A stretch of DNA of 64,000 nucleotides from Actinomadura atramentaria DSM 43919 (GTDB taxonomy: Bacteria; Actinomycetota; Actinomycetes; Streptosporangiales; Streptosporangiaceae): NCBI RefSeq assembly GCF_000381885.1, contig NZ_KB907212.1, forward strand, positions 124,001 to 188,000. The letters are read 5' to 3'. The notes under the pieces were generated by a model. It had not been told where the DNA came from, searched no databases, and saw only the letters and a list, made by a program, of their open reading frames with translations. Shown here piece after piece: positions 1-7,399 of this stretch (its first letter is position 1; the number at the start of each line of letters is the position of its first letter). A program made the position numbers and the translations under genes.

Positions 1-1
1 C

Positions 2-106
2 CGCGACGACGTCCGCCCCCGCCACCCGAAGGCGCTGGACCCCGCCGATCCCCTGCACGCGGCACGCGCGGCGGAGGTCACCTCACTCTGGCGACTGACT
101 GTTTGA
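2..106 (+). CDS. C-terminal end of an unidentified protein (truncated by window edge)
   Basis: An open frame runs from the window edge to a TGA at 104-106 and encodes about 34 residues with normal high-GC codon choice, ending in SLWRLTV. It is convergent with the M15-like lipoprotein gene, which ends 8 nt downstream. No domain can be recognised in so short a piece. The frame could be chance, but an actinobacterial gene end is expected here because nothing else explains the stretch. Confidence 0.45.
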   Translation, partial: RDDVRPRHPKALDPADPLHAARAAEVTSLWRLTV

Positions 107-118
107 GCGACCGCTCAA
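103..118. repeat. Inverted repeat between convergent gene ends
   Basis: TTGAGCG-AC-CGCTCAA is a perfect 7+7 bp dyad with a 2-nt centre. It overlaps the stop codons of both convergent genes (TGA 104-106; TGA on the minus strand at 115-117). It may be a weak bidirectional terminator or a protein site; no U-tract follows. Confidence 0.35.
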
Positions 119-846
119 CGGCCGTTGCTGGAGAAGTGCTGGTAGTCCTTGGCGCCCGTCCAGACGCCGCCCCAACCCCACCCGATCGACCGGAACGCCT
201 TCACTGTCCTGTCGTTGTCGTGGATGACGCCCGGCTCGTCGAGTTCGCGGTTCTTGAAGCGCGCGCAGTTCTTGTGCGCGACCTCTCCGCCCGCCGTCAC
301 ATAAGGGTTCTCGCACGTGTTGAGATCGACGGCGAGGCCGTACGCGTGCTGCGACCAGGAACCCGACCCGGTGGCATTGCGGCAGTTGAACGCCGACGTG
401 TTGCCCGCCTCGATCGAGTCGAAGTCGCTGCCCTTGTAGACGTCCACCGGTTCCATCCGGCGGATCGGATAGCGGTCGTCGTACAGCTTGCGGAAGACCT
501 TCACCAGGTCGTCGGCCGCGCGGGCGTTCACGACGAGCTGCCCGCCGGTGTGCGTCCGGTGGTCCATGCCCCAGAACGTCATCTCGATCATGCGCAGCCC
601 GGACGGCGCGACCGGGCAGCCCTTGTGCCACGAGTGCGGCAGGTCGGCGGCGGTGACGCGTTTGATCGACGCGCGGAATCCCTCCGGCGCGGTGCTCTGC
701 GTCGTCGGCGAAGGCGCGCCGGACGCGGTCGGCGGCGTCGCCGTGGCGCTCTCCCCGGACCCGCCCGACCCCTGTCCGCATCCGGCCGCCGCGATGAGCG
801 CGACCCCGGCCGCCGCAACGCGCAGCAGCGTTCTCGTCCCTGGCAT
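115..846 (-). CDS. Lipoprotein with VanY/M15-like D-alanyl-D-alanine carboxypeptidase domain
   Basis: A 243-residue protein starting at the ATG at 846. The N-terminus is a lipoprotein signal peptide with the lipobox ending AAGC (Cys23), followed by a Ser/Thr/Gly/Pro linker to about residue 60. The C-terminal domain has the M15 zinc-ligand pattern: SQHAYGLAVD (His and Asp near residues 165-175) and a final DYQHF (His near residue 236). Family members cleave peptidoglycan D-Ala peptides or related substrates at the outer face of the membrane. Seen directly: lipobox and zinc motif. Inferred: hydrolytic activity and substrate. It is monocistronic and convergent with the partial gene at the window edge. 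Confidence 0.8.
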   Translation of the reverse strand: MPGTRTLLRVAAAGVALIAAAGCGQGSGGSGESATATPPTASGAPSPTTQSTAPEGFRASIKRVTAADLPHSWHKGCPVAPSGLRMIEMTFWGMDHRTHTGGQLVVNARAADDLVKVFRKLYDDRYPIRRMEPVDVYKGSDFDSIEAGNTSAFNCRNATGSGSWSQHAYGLAVDLNTCENPYVTAGGEVAHKNCARFKNRELDEPGVIHDNDRTVKAFRSIGWGWGGVWTGAKDYQHFSSNGR

Positions 847-1006
847 TTCAGCAGGATGACACGGCGAAGCGCCTAGGTGTCGGACCTCCGGTTCGCAACC
901 GAGTCGTCGGCCAATGTTCCGGTCTGTCGGCGAGGAGCGGCAACGCGCATGCGTGTTCTCGCGTGAGCGTCGGAATGTCGTCAGGCCTCGCCGATAGCGT
1001 GAGGGC

Positions 1007-2221
1007 GTGCAGCTCCGGTACAACTTTCGCGTCTACCCGACGCCCGGCCAGCGGCAAGCGCTGGCCAAGGCGTTCGGGTGCGCGCGGACGGTGTTCAATG
1101 ACGCGCTGCGGGCTCGGGAGGCCGCTCGCGCTGCCGGGCTGCCGTACCTTTCGGACGCCGAGCTGTCCAAGCTGGTGATCACGCAGGCGAAGCGGACTCC
1201 GGACCGGGCCTGGCTCGCCGAAGTCTCCGCGGTGGTCCTGCAGCAGGCATTGGCTGACCTGAACACCGCATATCGAAACTTCTTCGCCTCCGCTATGGGC
1301 AGGCGCAAGGGCCGGAAGGTCGCCGCGCCGAAGTTCCGGTCGCGTAAGGATTCCCGGCAGGCGGTCCGGTTCACCCGGAACGCGCGCTTCCAGGTCACGG
1401 CGGGCCGCAGACTTCGGCTCCCGAAGGTCGGCGACCTCCGAGTGCGATGGTCGCGGGCCCTGCCGTCCGAACCGTCATCGGTCACGGTGATCCGAGACGC
1501 GGCGGGCCGCTATTTCGCCTCGTTCGTGGTCGAAGCCACCGACACCCCGCTGCCGGAGACGACCGGCGAGGTCGGGATCGACCTGGGGCTGACGCACTTC
1601 GCGGTCCTGTCCGACGGCCGAAAGATCGCCGATCCCCGCATCCTGCGCCGCGCCGAACGACGCCTCCGCAAGGCCCAGCGGGTCCTGTCCCGCAAGCAGC
1701 GGGGCAGCGCCAACCGCGCGAAGGCCAGGGCCCGCGTCGCGAAACTCCACGCCCGTGTCGCCGACACCCGGCGGGATCACGCGCACAAGCTCTCCACCAT
1801 GTTGATCCGCGACAACCAAGCGGTCTACGTGGAGGACCTGAACGTGGCCGGTCTCGGCGGGACCCGGCTGGCCAAGAGCGTCCATGACGCGGCGTGGGCT
1901 CAGTTCACGGCGATGCTGGAGTACAAGGCCGCCCGGTACGGACGCACCTTCGCGAAGATCGGCCGGTTCGAGCCGACCTCGCAGATCTGCTCGGTCTGCG
2001 GAGTGAAGGACGGGCCCAAACCGCTGAACGTCCGCATCTGGACCTGCGGAGCGTGCGGGACCATCCACGACCGCGACGTGAACGCGGCGAAGAACGTGCT
2101 GGCCGCCGGACGGGCGGACAGCTTGAACGCCTGTGGAGCGCAGGTAAGACCGGGGTCCGTCCCGGCACCGCGCGGCGAAGCAGGAACCCGCTCCAAACCC
2201 GCGCCGACCGGTGTGCGGTAG
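1007..2221 (+). CDS. tnpB: RNA-guided nuclease TnpB (IS605/IS1341 OrfB)
   Basis: A 404-residue protein with a GTG start at 1007. The N-terminal OrfB helix-turn-helix region (residues 1-75) is followed by a RuvC-like nuclease split over three motifs: Asp192 in GIDLGLTH, Glu276 in YVEDLNV and Asp357 in HDRDVNAAKN. Between the last two lies a zinc ribbon with Cys328, Cys331, Cys347 and Cys350. All catalytic and zinc residues are present, so the nuclease should be active. TnpB proteins are RNA-guided DNA nucleases whose omega-RNA is made from the 3' end of their own gene and the element right end. The C-terminal tail after residue 366 is degenerate and overlaps the presumed omega-RNA scaffold. 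Confidence 0.92.
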   Translation: MQLRYNFRVYPTPGQRQALAKAFGCARTVFNDALRAREAARAAGLPYLSDAELSKLVITQAKRTPDRAWLAEVSAVVLQQALADLNTAYRNFFASAMGRRKGRKVAAPKFRSRKDSRQAVRFTRNARFQVTAGRRLRLPKVGDLRVRWSRALPSEPSSVTVIRDAAGRYFASFVVEATDTPLPETTGEVGIDLGLTHFAVLSDGRKIADPRILRRAERRLRKAQRVLSRKQRGSANRAKARARVAKLHARVADTRRDHAHKLSTMLIRDNQAVYVEDLNVAGLGGTRLAKSVHDAAWAQFTAMLEYKAARYGRTFAKIGRFEPTSQICSVCGVKDGPKPLNVRIWTCGACGTIHDRDVNAAKNVLAAGRADSLNACGAQVRPGSVPAPRGEAGTRSKPAPTGVR

Positions 2222-2228
2222 GGGAGAT

Positions 2229-2259
2229 TTCCCGCCGTCCACGGCGGGAAGGACGTCAA
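2229..2259 (+). other. TnpB element right-end hairpin / omega-RNA 3' scaffold
   Basis: A perfect 10-bp inverted repeat (TTCCCGCCGT / ACGGCGGGAA) lies 8 nt after the tnpB stop, followed by GGACGTCAA. In IS605-type elements this right-end structure is the last part of the omega-RNA scaffold, and the roughly 16 nt after the boundary (about 2260-2275) would act as the guide. The structure is visible; the RNA is inferred from the family. Confidence 0.6.
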
Positions 2260-2331
2260 GGTGCGTCTTAGGAAGTGATTTTCGCGGTGGATGTGGGATG
2301 AACGGCGAATCGGTGATCTTGAGGAGCCGGA

Positions 2332-2733
2332 ATGGTGAATCCCGAGGGCGTGGAGCCGCCCAGCCTGGAGGACGAGATCTTCGCCGTGGCGGGCGAGGTC
2401 GAGACCGTGGACCGGCCGCCGCGGCTGCCGCTGCGCGTCGATCCGCCGAAACTCCCGCCCGGCCGTGACCTGTGGCCCGCCGTCGCCGGGGCGGGGACGT
2501 TCCTGTTCGTGGACCTCGTCGTCATGTGGGCGCCGCTGATGAACTCGGTGCGCGCGACGATGGTGCCGCAGATGGTGGTGCTGCTGCTGGTCGCGTTCGG
2601 CGTCGGCGGCCTGCTGCGGTGGCGGGTCGGCGGGGCGTGGCGGCCGTTCGGCCTCGGGATGATGGCCGCCTGGGTGTTCCTGACGCTGGTGTCGGTGGGG
2701 TTCCTGACGGGCCTCGGCCCGCTGATCCCCTAG
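2332..2733 (+). CDS. Small integral membrane protein of unknown function
   Basis: A 133-residue protein. The first 45 residues are acidic and Pro-rich and probably cytoplasmic. Three hydrophobic helices follow (around residues 48-68, 75-97 and 107-130), the first two separated by a short loop with the charged SVRATM motif. It ends 4 nt before the convergent MarR gene. I do not recognise a family. Good codon bias and clean membrane topology make it a credible gene. Confidence 0.75.
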   Translation: MVNPEGVEPPSLEDEIFAVAGEVETVDRPPRLPLRVDPPKLPPGRDLWPAVAGAGTFLFVDLVVMWAPLMNSVRATMVPQMVVLLLVAFGVGGLLRWRVGGAWRPFGLGMMAAWVFLTLVSVGFLTGLGPLIP

Positions 2734-2737
2734 CCGC

Positions 2738-3196
2738 TCAGCCCCGGTCGAGGCGGGCGCGGACGGCGTCGAACGCGCGCCCGATCGCGGCCAGGTCGTC
2801 GGGCGAGACGACGTCCACGAGGTAGGTCCGCACGACCTCGACGTGGTCGCGCGCGGCCCGGTCGAGCTTGGCGAACCCCTCGTCGGTCAGGTTGCAGAAC
2901 ACGCCGCGCTTGTCGCTGGGGCAGTGGTCGCGCTGCACGAAGCCCTTGGACTCCAGCCGCGCGCACGTGTGGGACAGGCGGCTGCGGGACTGGCTGGCGT
3001 GCTCGGCGAGTTCGGCCATGCGCAGGCGGCGGCCGGGGGCTTCCGACAGGCGGACGAGGATCTCGTACTCCGAGACGGACAGGCCGTGCCTGGTCTTCAG
3101 GTCGCGGTCCATCAGCTCGGTGAGCTTGGCGCTGCCGTCCACGTAGGCGCGCCAGGCGCGTTGCTGGGTGGCGTCCAGCCAGCGTGGTTCGGTCAT
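2738..3196 (-). CDS. MarR-family transcriptional regulator
   Basis: 152 residues from the ATG at 3196. An in-frame ATG at 3229 would lie inside the operator dyad and is less likely. The core is a winged helix: HGLSVSEYEILVRL, then MAELAEHASQSRSRLSHTCARLESKGFV as recognition region, and the wing with DKRGVFCNLTDEG. MarR proteins are dimeric repressors released by phenolic ligands or cysteine oxidation. Cysteines occur in the recognition helix (SHTCARL), after it (RDHCPSDK) and in the wing (FCNL), so thiol sensing is possible but unproven. It is transcribed divergently from pirin and wrbA, which are its likely targets. Confidence 0.9.
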   Translation of the reverse strand: MTEPRWLDATQQRAWRAYVDGSAKLTELMDRDLKTRHGLSVSEYEILVRLSEAPGRRLRMAELAEHASQSRSRLSHTCARLESKGFVQRDHCPSDKRGVFCNLTDEGFAKLDRAARDHVEVVRTYLVDVVSPDDLAAIGRAFDAVRARLDRG

Positions 3197-3215
3197 GGTC
3201 CCGAGTATAGGCGAC

Positions 3216-3231
3216 GATTGAAGATTCAATC
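3216..3231. promoter_or_regulatory. Likely MarR operator
   Basis: GATTGAA-GA-TTCAATC is a perfect 7+7 bp dyad 20 nt upstream of the MarR start. It has the TTGAA-TTCAA core common to MarR/OhrR-type operators. Binding here would autoregulate the regulator. Confidence 0.65.
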
Positions 3232-3241
3232 ACTGGTCGGA

Positions 3242-3300
3242 TACGGTCGGACGACCACCGTACGCGATCTTCCGCGTCCGGGAATAGTTTAGATTTCAAC
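3242..3300. promoter_or_regulatory. Divergent MarR/pirin control region with secondary dyads
   Basis: Three elements are visible. TACGGT(N9)ACCGTA lies at 3242-3262. A nested GGTCG-GA-CGACC lies at 3245-3256. GTTTAGATTTCAAC at 3287-3300 is an imperfect copy of the 3216 operator that overlaps the -10-like TAGTTT at 3285-3290 upstream of pirin. Occupancy of the last site would block pirin transcription. The functional reading is inferred. Confidence 0.4.
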
Positions 3301-3361
3301 CACGTTGCGGCGGGCACGAGCCCCGGTCCGCGGGGCCGCACCCCGACCGCGAGGAGTCCCG

Positions 3362-4372
3362 ATGCCCGCCGTCACCGCCGACCCGCTGACCCTGCCCCGC
3401 CTGCCCGAGCCGGCCGCGGCCGCCACCGACTGGCGCCGCGTCGCCAAGGTCGTCACCGCGAGCAAGCACCTGGAGGGCGAGGGCTTCCAGGTCCGCCGCC
3501 TGTTCCCCGGCACGTCCCTGGCGATGGCCGACCCGTTCCTGCTCCTGGACCACATGGGCGCCGTCGAGTACGCGCCGGGCGAGGCGAAGGGTACGCCGTG
3601 GCATCCGCACCGGGGGTTCGAGACCGTCACCTACATCGTCGACGGAGCCTTCCAGCACCGCGACACCACCGGCGGCGGCGGGCTCATCGCCGACGGCGCG
3701 ACGCAGTGGATGACGGCCGCCGCCGGTATCCAGCACATCGAGCAGCCCCCGCCTGAGCTCGTCGCCAAGGGCGGGCTGTTCCACGGCGTCCAGCTCTGGG
3801 TCAACCTGCCGCGCGCCCAGAAGTGGGTGAACCCCCGCTACCAGGACATCCGGGCGCGGGACGTGACGCTGCTGTCGTCCGCCGACGGGTCCTCGCTCGT
3901 CCGCGTCATCGCGGGCTCGGTCGGCGGCCACGACGGCCCCGGCGCGACGTACACGCCGATCAACTACCTGCACGCGACCGTCGCGCCCGGCGCGCGGCTG
4001 GCGCTGCCGTGGCCGCGCGACTTCAACGCGCTCGTGTACGTCCTGTCCGGGCGCGGCACGGCGGGCGTCGAGGAGGTCGCGCTGGAGGAGGGGCGGCTCG
4101 CGGCGTTCGCGGGCTCGCACCACCACGGGGAGCAGGACGGCCTGGTCGTCCGCGCCGCCGACGCGCAGCCGCTGAGCAGCAAGGACGGCTGGGAGATCCT
4201 GGTCCTCGGCGGGCTGCCGATCCGCGAGCCCGTCGCCCGGTACGGCCCGTTCGTCATGAACACCCGCGACGAGATCGTCCAGGCGTTCGAGGACTTCCAG
4301 GCCGGGAAGATGGGAACGATCCCGGCAGAACAGGTCCCGCACCTGTCCGCCGCGGACGAGCCGCTGTCCTGA
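3362..4372 (+). CDS. Pirin-family bicupin protein
   Basis: 336 residues. The ATG at 3362 is chosen because GAGGAG sits 5 nt upstream. The N-terminal cupin has the pirin metal site: His81 and His83 in WHPHRGFET, then His125 and Glu127 in GIQHIEQP. HRDTTGGGG and the WVNLP segment of the family are also present. Pirins are iron cupins; some are quercetin dioxygenases, others act as redox-sensing partners. Here the gene is followed 45 nt later by wrbA and preceded by a divergent MarR, a context that suggests a response to quinones or electrophiles. The substrate cannot be read from the sequence. Confidence 0.9.
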   Translation: MPAVTADPLTLPRLPEPAAAATDWRRVAKVVTASKHLEGEGFQVRRLFPGTSLAMADPFLLLDHMGAVEYAPGEAKGTPWHPHRGFETVTYIVDGAFQHRDTTGGGGLIADGATQWMTAAAGIQHIEQPPPELVAKGGLFHGVQLWVNLPRAQKWVNPRYQDIRARDVTLLSSADGSSLVRVIAGSVGGHDGPGATYTPINYLHATVAPGARLALPWPRDFNALVYVLSGRGTAGVEEVALEEGRLAAFAGSHHHGEQDGLVVRAADAQPLSSKDGWEILVLGGLPIREPVARYGPFVMNTRDEIVQAFEDFQAGKMGTIPAEQVPHLSAADEPLS

Positions 4373-4417
4373 CGGGGTGACGGGGCCTCCATCGTTCCTT
4401 TCGGGGGGAAGGACCAC

Positions 4418-5050
4418 ATGGACTTCGAGACCCAGGTGAAGGTCGCCGTCATCTACTACTCCGCGACCGGCTCGGTCTTCAAGCTCGCCAAGGCCGCCGC
4501 GACCGCCGCCGAGAAGTGCGGCGCGGAGGTGCGGCTGCGGAAGGTGCGCGAGCTGGCCCCGGACGAGGCCGTCGCCTCGAACCAGGGCTGGGCCGCGCAC
4601 GCCGAGCAGACGCAGCACGTCGTGGAGGCCGCGCCGGACGACCTGGAGTGGGCCGACGTCGTGCTGTTCGGGACGCCCACCCGGTTCGGACTGCCCGCCG
4701 CGCAGCTCAAGCAGTTCATCGACACCAACGGGCCGCTGTGGGCGCAGGGCCTGCTGGCCGACAAGGTGGCGAGCGCGTTCACGTCGGCGTCCACGTCGCA
4801 CGGCGGGCACGAGTCGACGCTGCTGGCGCTGGCGAACACCTTCTACCACTGGGGGATGGTGATCGTCCCGCCCGGCTACACCGACGAGATCCAGTTCCAG
4901 TCCGGGAACCCGTACGGGACGAGCCACACGTCCAACAACGGCGAGGACCCGCCCGGCGACGTCGAGGTGGACGCGGTCGCGTACCAGGCGCGGCGCGCGG
5001 TGTCGGTCGCGCAGGCGCTCGCCCGCGGCCGGGCGGCGCCCGGGATGTGA
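4418..5050 (+). CDS. wrbA: NAD(P)H:quinone oxidoreductase, WrbA type
   Basis: 210 residues, with an extension of about 7 residues before the flavodoxin core. The phosphate-binding loop is YYSATGSVFKLA, the FMN-binding segments are FGTPTRFG and ASTSHGGHESTL, and the C-terminal part holds the WrbA signature PPGYTDEI with GNPYGTSHTSN. WrbA enzymes are tetrameric FMN proteins that reduce quinones by two electrons and so avoid semiquinone radicals. The preceding AAGGA box supports the ATG. It is the second gene of the pirin-wrbA unit, likely under the same MarR control. Confidence 0.93.
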   Translation: MDFETQVKVAVIYYSATGSVFKLAKAAATAAEKCGAEVRLRKVRELAPDEAVASNQGWAAHAEQTQHVVEAAPDDLEWADVVLFGTPTRFGLPAAQLKQFIDTNGPLWAQGLLADKVASAFTSASTSHGGHESTLLALANTFYHWGMVIVPPGYTDEIQFQSGNPYGTSHTSNNGEDPPGDVEVDAVAYQARRAVSVAQALARGRAAPGM

Positions 5051-5064
5051 TCCGGGGCACAGTC

Positions 5065-5091
5065 CGTCACAGCGCGCGGGGCCGCCGTGTC
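5065..5091 (+). promoter_or_regulatory. Candidate ECF41-type promoter
   Basis: CGTCACA (5065-5071), exactly 16 nt, then TGTC (5088-5091). The ECF41 consensus is TGTCACA-N16-CGTC, so each half differs by one base while the spacing is exact. It lies 35 bp upstream of the start of the oxidoreductase gene that precedes the ECF41 sigma gene. Confidence 0.4.
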
Positions 5092-5125
5092 TTGAGGTCG
5101 AATCCCGGAGAGCGGAGGAGATCTC

Positions 5126-6280
5126 ATGAACGAGAACGTGGTCGTGGTCGGCGGCGGGTACGCGGGCGTCATGGCGGCGAACCGCCTGACGCGGCGCGCG
5201 GACGTGACCGTGACGCTCGTCAACCCGCGCCCGTCCTTCGTCGCGCGGCCCCGCCTGCACCAGGTCGCCGCCGGAACCCGTGACGCGGTCGTGGAGTACC
5301 GCGAGGTCCTGGCCGGCCGGGTCCGGCCGCTGGTGGGCGAGGTCGCGCGGATCGACGCGGCGGGCCGCGCGGTCGAGCTGGCGGACGGCGGTGCGCTGCG
5401 CTACGACCGGCTCGTCTACGCGGTCGGCAGCGGCGCGGCCGAGCCGCGCGTCCCGGGCGCGGCCCGGTTCGCGCATCCGCTCGCGACGCTGGAGGACGCG
5501 CGCCGGCTGCGGTCGGTGCTCGACGCCGCGCCCGCCGCGCCGGTGACGGTCGTCGGCGGCGGGCCGACCGGTGTCGAGGCCGCTACCGAACTGGCCGGGC
5601 GGGGCCGCCGGGTGACGCTCGTCCTCGGCGGGGAGCTGGTCCCGTTCCTGCACCCGAGCGCGCGGCGTTCGGTGCTGCGGCGGTTCGCCGCGCTCGGGAT
5701 CACCGTGCTGGACGGCCGTGTCGCGGAGGTGGCCGCCGGCGCCGTGCGCCTCGCGGACGGCCGCGAGCTGCCGGGCGGCGTCACCGTCTGGACGGCCGGG
5801 TTCGGCGTCCCCGACCTGGCCGCGCGGAGCGGGCTCAGCACCGACGCGGCGGGCCGCCTGCTCACCGACGAGACCCTGACCAGCGTCGACGACGACCGCA
5901 TCGTCGCGGCGGGCGACGCGGCCGCGCCCTCGGGCGTCCCGTTCCGGATGAGCGCGTACGCCGCCGGGTGCCTGGGCGCGCACGCCGCCGACACCGTCCT
6001 CGCGCGGCTCGCCGGCGAGCGGCCCGCGCCCGTCGACCTGTCGCTGGCCGCGATGTGCCTCAGCCTGGGGCCGGGCGCGGGCGTGTTCCAGCTCGCGCGC
6101 AAGGATGAGGTCGCCCTGCGCGTCCACATCGGCGGGCGCGCGGGCGCGAAGGTCAAGGAGATGACCCACCGTGCGGGACTCGGGCACCTCGTGAAGGAGG
6201 CCGCCGCGCCGGGCTCGCACCGCTGGATCGGCGGCGACCGGGCGCGGAGGCCGCTCCTGGCCGAGCAGGTCACGGCCTAG
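5126..6280 (+). CDS. FAD-dependent NAD(P)H oxidoreductase (NDH-2-like), ECF41 partner
   Basis: 384 residues with GGAGGAG upstream of the ATG. It has two Rossmann motifs: VVGGGYAGV near residues 7-15 for FAD and VVGGGPTGVEAA near residue 145 for NAD(P)H. The late FAD motif VAAGDAA occurs near residue 263, and the overall plan is that of type II NADH dehydrogenases and ferredoxin reductases. No transmembrane segment is visible. Oxidoreductases of this kind are one of the three COE classes (carboxymuconolactone decarboxylase, oxidoreductase, epimerase) found next to ECF41 sigma genes and used as their regulatory target. The sigma gene follows after 19 nt, so the two are probably one transcript. 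Confidence 0.88.
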   Translation: MNENVVVVGGGYAGVMAANRLTRRADVTVTLVNPRPSFVARPRLHQVAAGTRDAVVEYREVLAGRVRPLVGEVARIDAAGRAVELADGGALRYDRLVYAVGSGAAEPRVPGAARFAHPLATLEDARRLRSVLDAAPAAPVTVVGGGPTGVEAATELAGRGRRVTLVLGGELVPFLHPSARRSVLRRFAALGITVLDGRVAEVAAGAVRLADGRELPGGVTVWTAGFGVPDLAARSGLSTDAAGRLLTDETLTSVDDDRIVAAGDAAAPSGVPFRMSAYAAGCLGAHAADTVLARLAGERPAPVDLSLAAMCLSLGPGAGVFQLARKDEVALRVHIGGRAGAKVKEMTHRAGLGHLVKEAAAPGSHRWIGGDRARRPLLAEQVTA

Positions 6281-6299
6281 ACGCTGAGAAGGGAGCCCC

Positions 6300-7187
6300 G
6301 TGAGCGCCGACGCGGCGACCGAGACGTTCGTCGCCCACCGCAACCTGCTGTTCACCGTCGCCTACGAGATGCTGGGCTCGGCCGCCGACGCCGAGGACGT
6401 GCTGCAGGAGACGTGGCTGCGCTGGGTGCGGGTCGAGCTGGAGCACGTGCGCGACCCGCGCGCCTACCTCGTGCGGATCACCACGCGCCAGTCGCTGAAC
6501 CGGTTGCGCACGCTGAAACAGCGCCGGGAGGCGTACGTCGGGCCGTGGCTGCCCGAGCCGCTGATCACCGCGCCGGACGTGGCGGAGGACGTCGAACTCG
6601 CCGAAAGCGTCTCGATGGCGATGATGCTCGTCCTGGAACGCCTCGCGCCGACCGAGCGGGCGGTGTTCGTGCTGCGCGAGGTGTTCGGCGTGGAGTACGA
6701 CGAGATCGCGGAGGCCGTCGGCCGGACGCCCGCCGCCGTCCGGCAGATCCTCCACCGCGCGCGGCGGCACGTGGAGGCGCACCGGCCGCGCCGGGCGGTG
6801 TCGGCGCGGGAGACGCGCGCGGCGGTGGAGGCGTTCCGCCGCGCGCTGGAGACCCGCGACCCGCAGGGGCTCCTGGACGTGCTCGCGCCGGACGTCGTCC
6901 TGGTGAACGACGGCGGCGGCGTGAAGCGCGCCGGGTTGTACCCGGTCGTCGGCGCGGACCGGCTGGTCCGCTACTACCTGGGCGGCACCGCGCGGCACGG
7001 CGCGGCGATCACCTTCGAGATGACGACGGCGAACGGGTTCCCGGCGCTGGAGCTGCGGCTGGACGGCGAGCTGGACGGGGTCATCGCGCTGCGCGTCGAG
7101 GACGGCCGGATCGCGGGCGTCTACCACGTCCGCAACCCCGCGAAGCTGACGCGCGCCGGGACCGAGACGCCGCTGACGCTCCGCTAG
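6300..7187 (+). CDS. ECF41-family RNA polymerase sigma factor (SigJ-like)
   Basis: 295 residues with a GTG start at 6300 behind GAAGGGAG. Sigma region 2 covers residues 10-75 (EDVLQETWLRW) and sigma region 4 residues 105-160 (PTERAVFVLREVFGVEYDEIAEAVG). A SnoaL-like domain occupies the C-terminal 130 residues. Three signature motifs of ECF41 are present: WLPEP in the linker, DGGG followed by a basic residue, and NPxKL at the end (RNPAKL). In this family the C-terminal domain acts in place of an anti-sigma factor, and the target is the neighbouring COE gene, here the oxidoreductase immediately upstream. Confidence 0.93.
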   Translation: MSADAATETFVAHRNLLFTVAYEMLGSAADAEDVLQETWLRWVRVELEHVRDPRAYLVRITTRQSLNRLRTLKQRREAYVGPWLPEPLITAPDVAEDVELAESVSMAMMLVLERLAPTERAVFVLREVFGVEYDEIAEAVGRTPAAVRQILHRARRHVEAHRPRRAVSARETRAAVEAFRRALETRDPQGLLDVLAPDVVLVNDGGGVKRAGLYPVVGADRLVRYYLGGTARHGAAITFEMTTANGFPALELRLDGELDGVIALRVEDGRIAGVYHVRNPAKLTRAGTETPLTLR

Positions 7188-7349
7188 CCGAGGGCGCGGA
7201 ATGCGGGACACCGGACAGTCCATGCGCTACTGTCTCGAACAACTGTTCGACCTATCGGCGCGGGAGGTGCGCGATGGCGACCGTCCGCAGCCGCACGCGC
7301 GGCCAGCATGGCGGGTGCGCGGCCCCGCGCGCGACACGCCGCACGGGTT

Positions 7350-7365
7350 TCTACGCAAATCTACG
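7350..7365. repeat. Helically phased direct repeat upstream of the AAA ATPase gene
   Basis: TCTACG occurs twice with a 10-bp period (7350-7355 and 7360-7365), followed by TATACC at 7374-7379, which resembles a -10 box. The repeat is in a relatively AT-rich patch, unlike the coding DNA around it, so it is probably promoter or operator sequence. Confidence 0.35.
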
Positions 7366-7399
7366 GCCTCAGCTATACCGGCTCATAGAGTCCGAGACC

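Larger units (their letters stand above)
1007..2259 (+). mobile_element. Solitary IS605/IS1341-type element (tnpB only)
   Basis: The element contains an intact tnpB but no tnpA (Y1 transposase) on either side, so it is non-autonomous or derelict for transposition. The right end is marked by a strong hairpin (2229-2250) followed by GGACGTCAA, a layout typical of IS605-family right ends. The left end lies somewhere in 850-1006 and I could not fix it from sequence alone. Confidence 0.6.

Noticed and set aside
3296..6355. A very long open frame on the minus strand opposite pirin, wrbA and the oxidoreductase
   Set aside because: It is a mirror of three well-supported plus-strand genes; its translation is Arg/Gly/His-rich with no domains, the usual shadow in DNA of this GC content.
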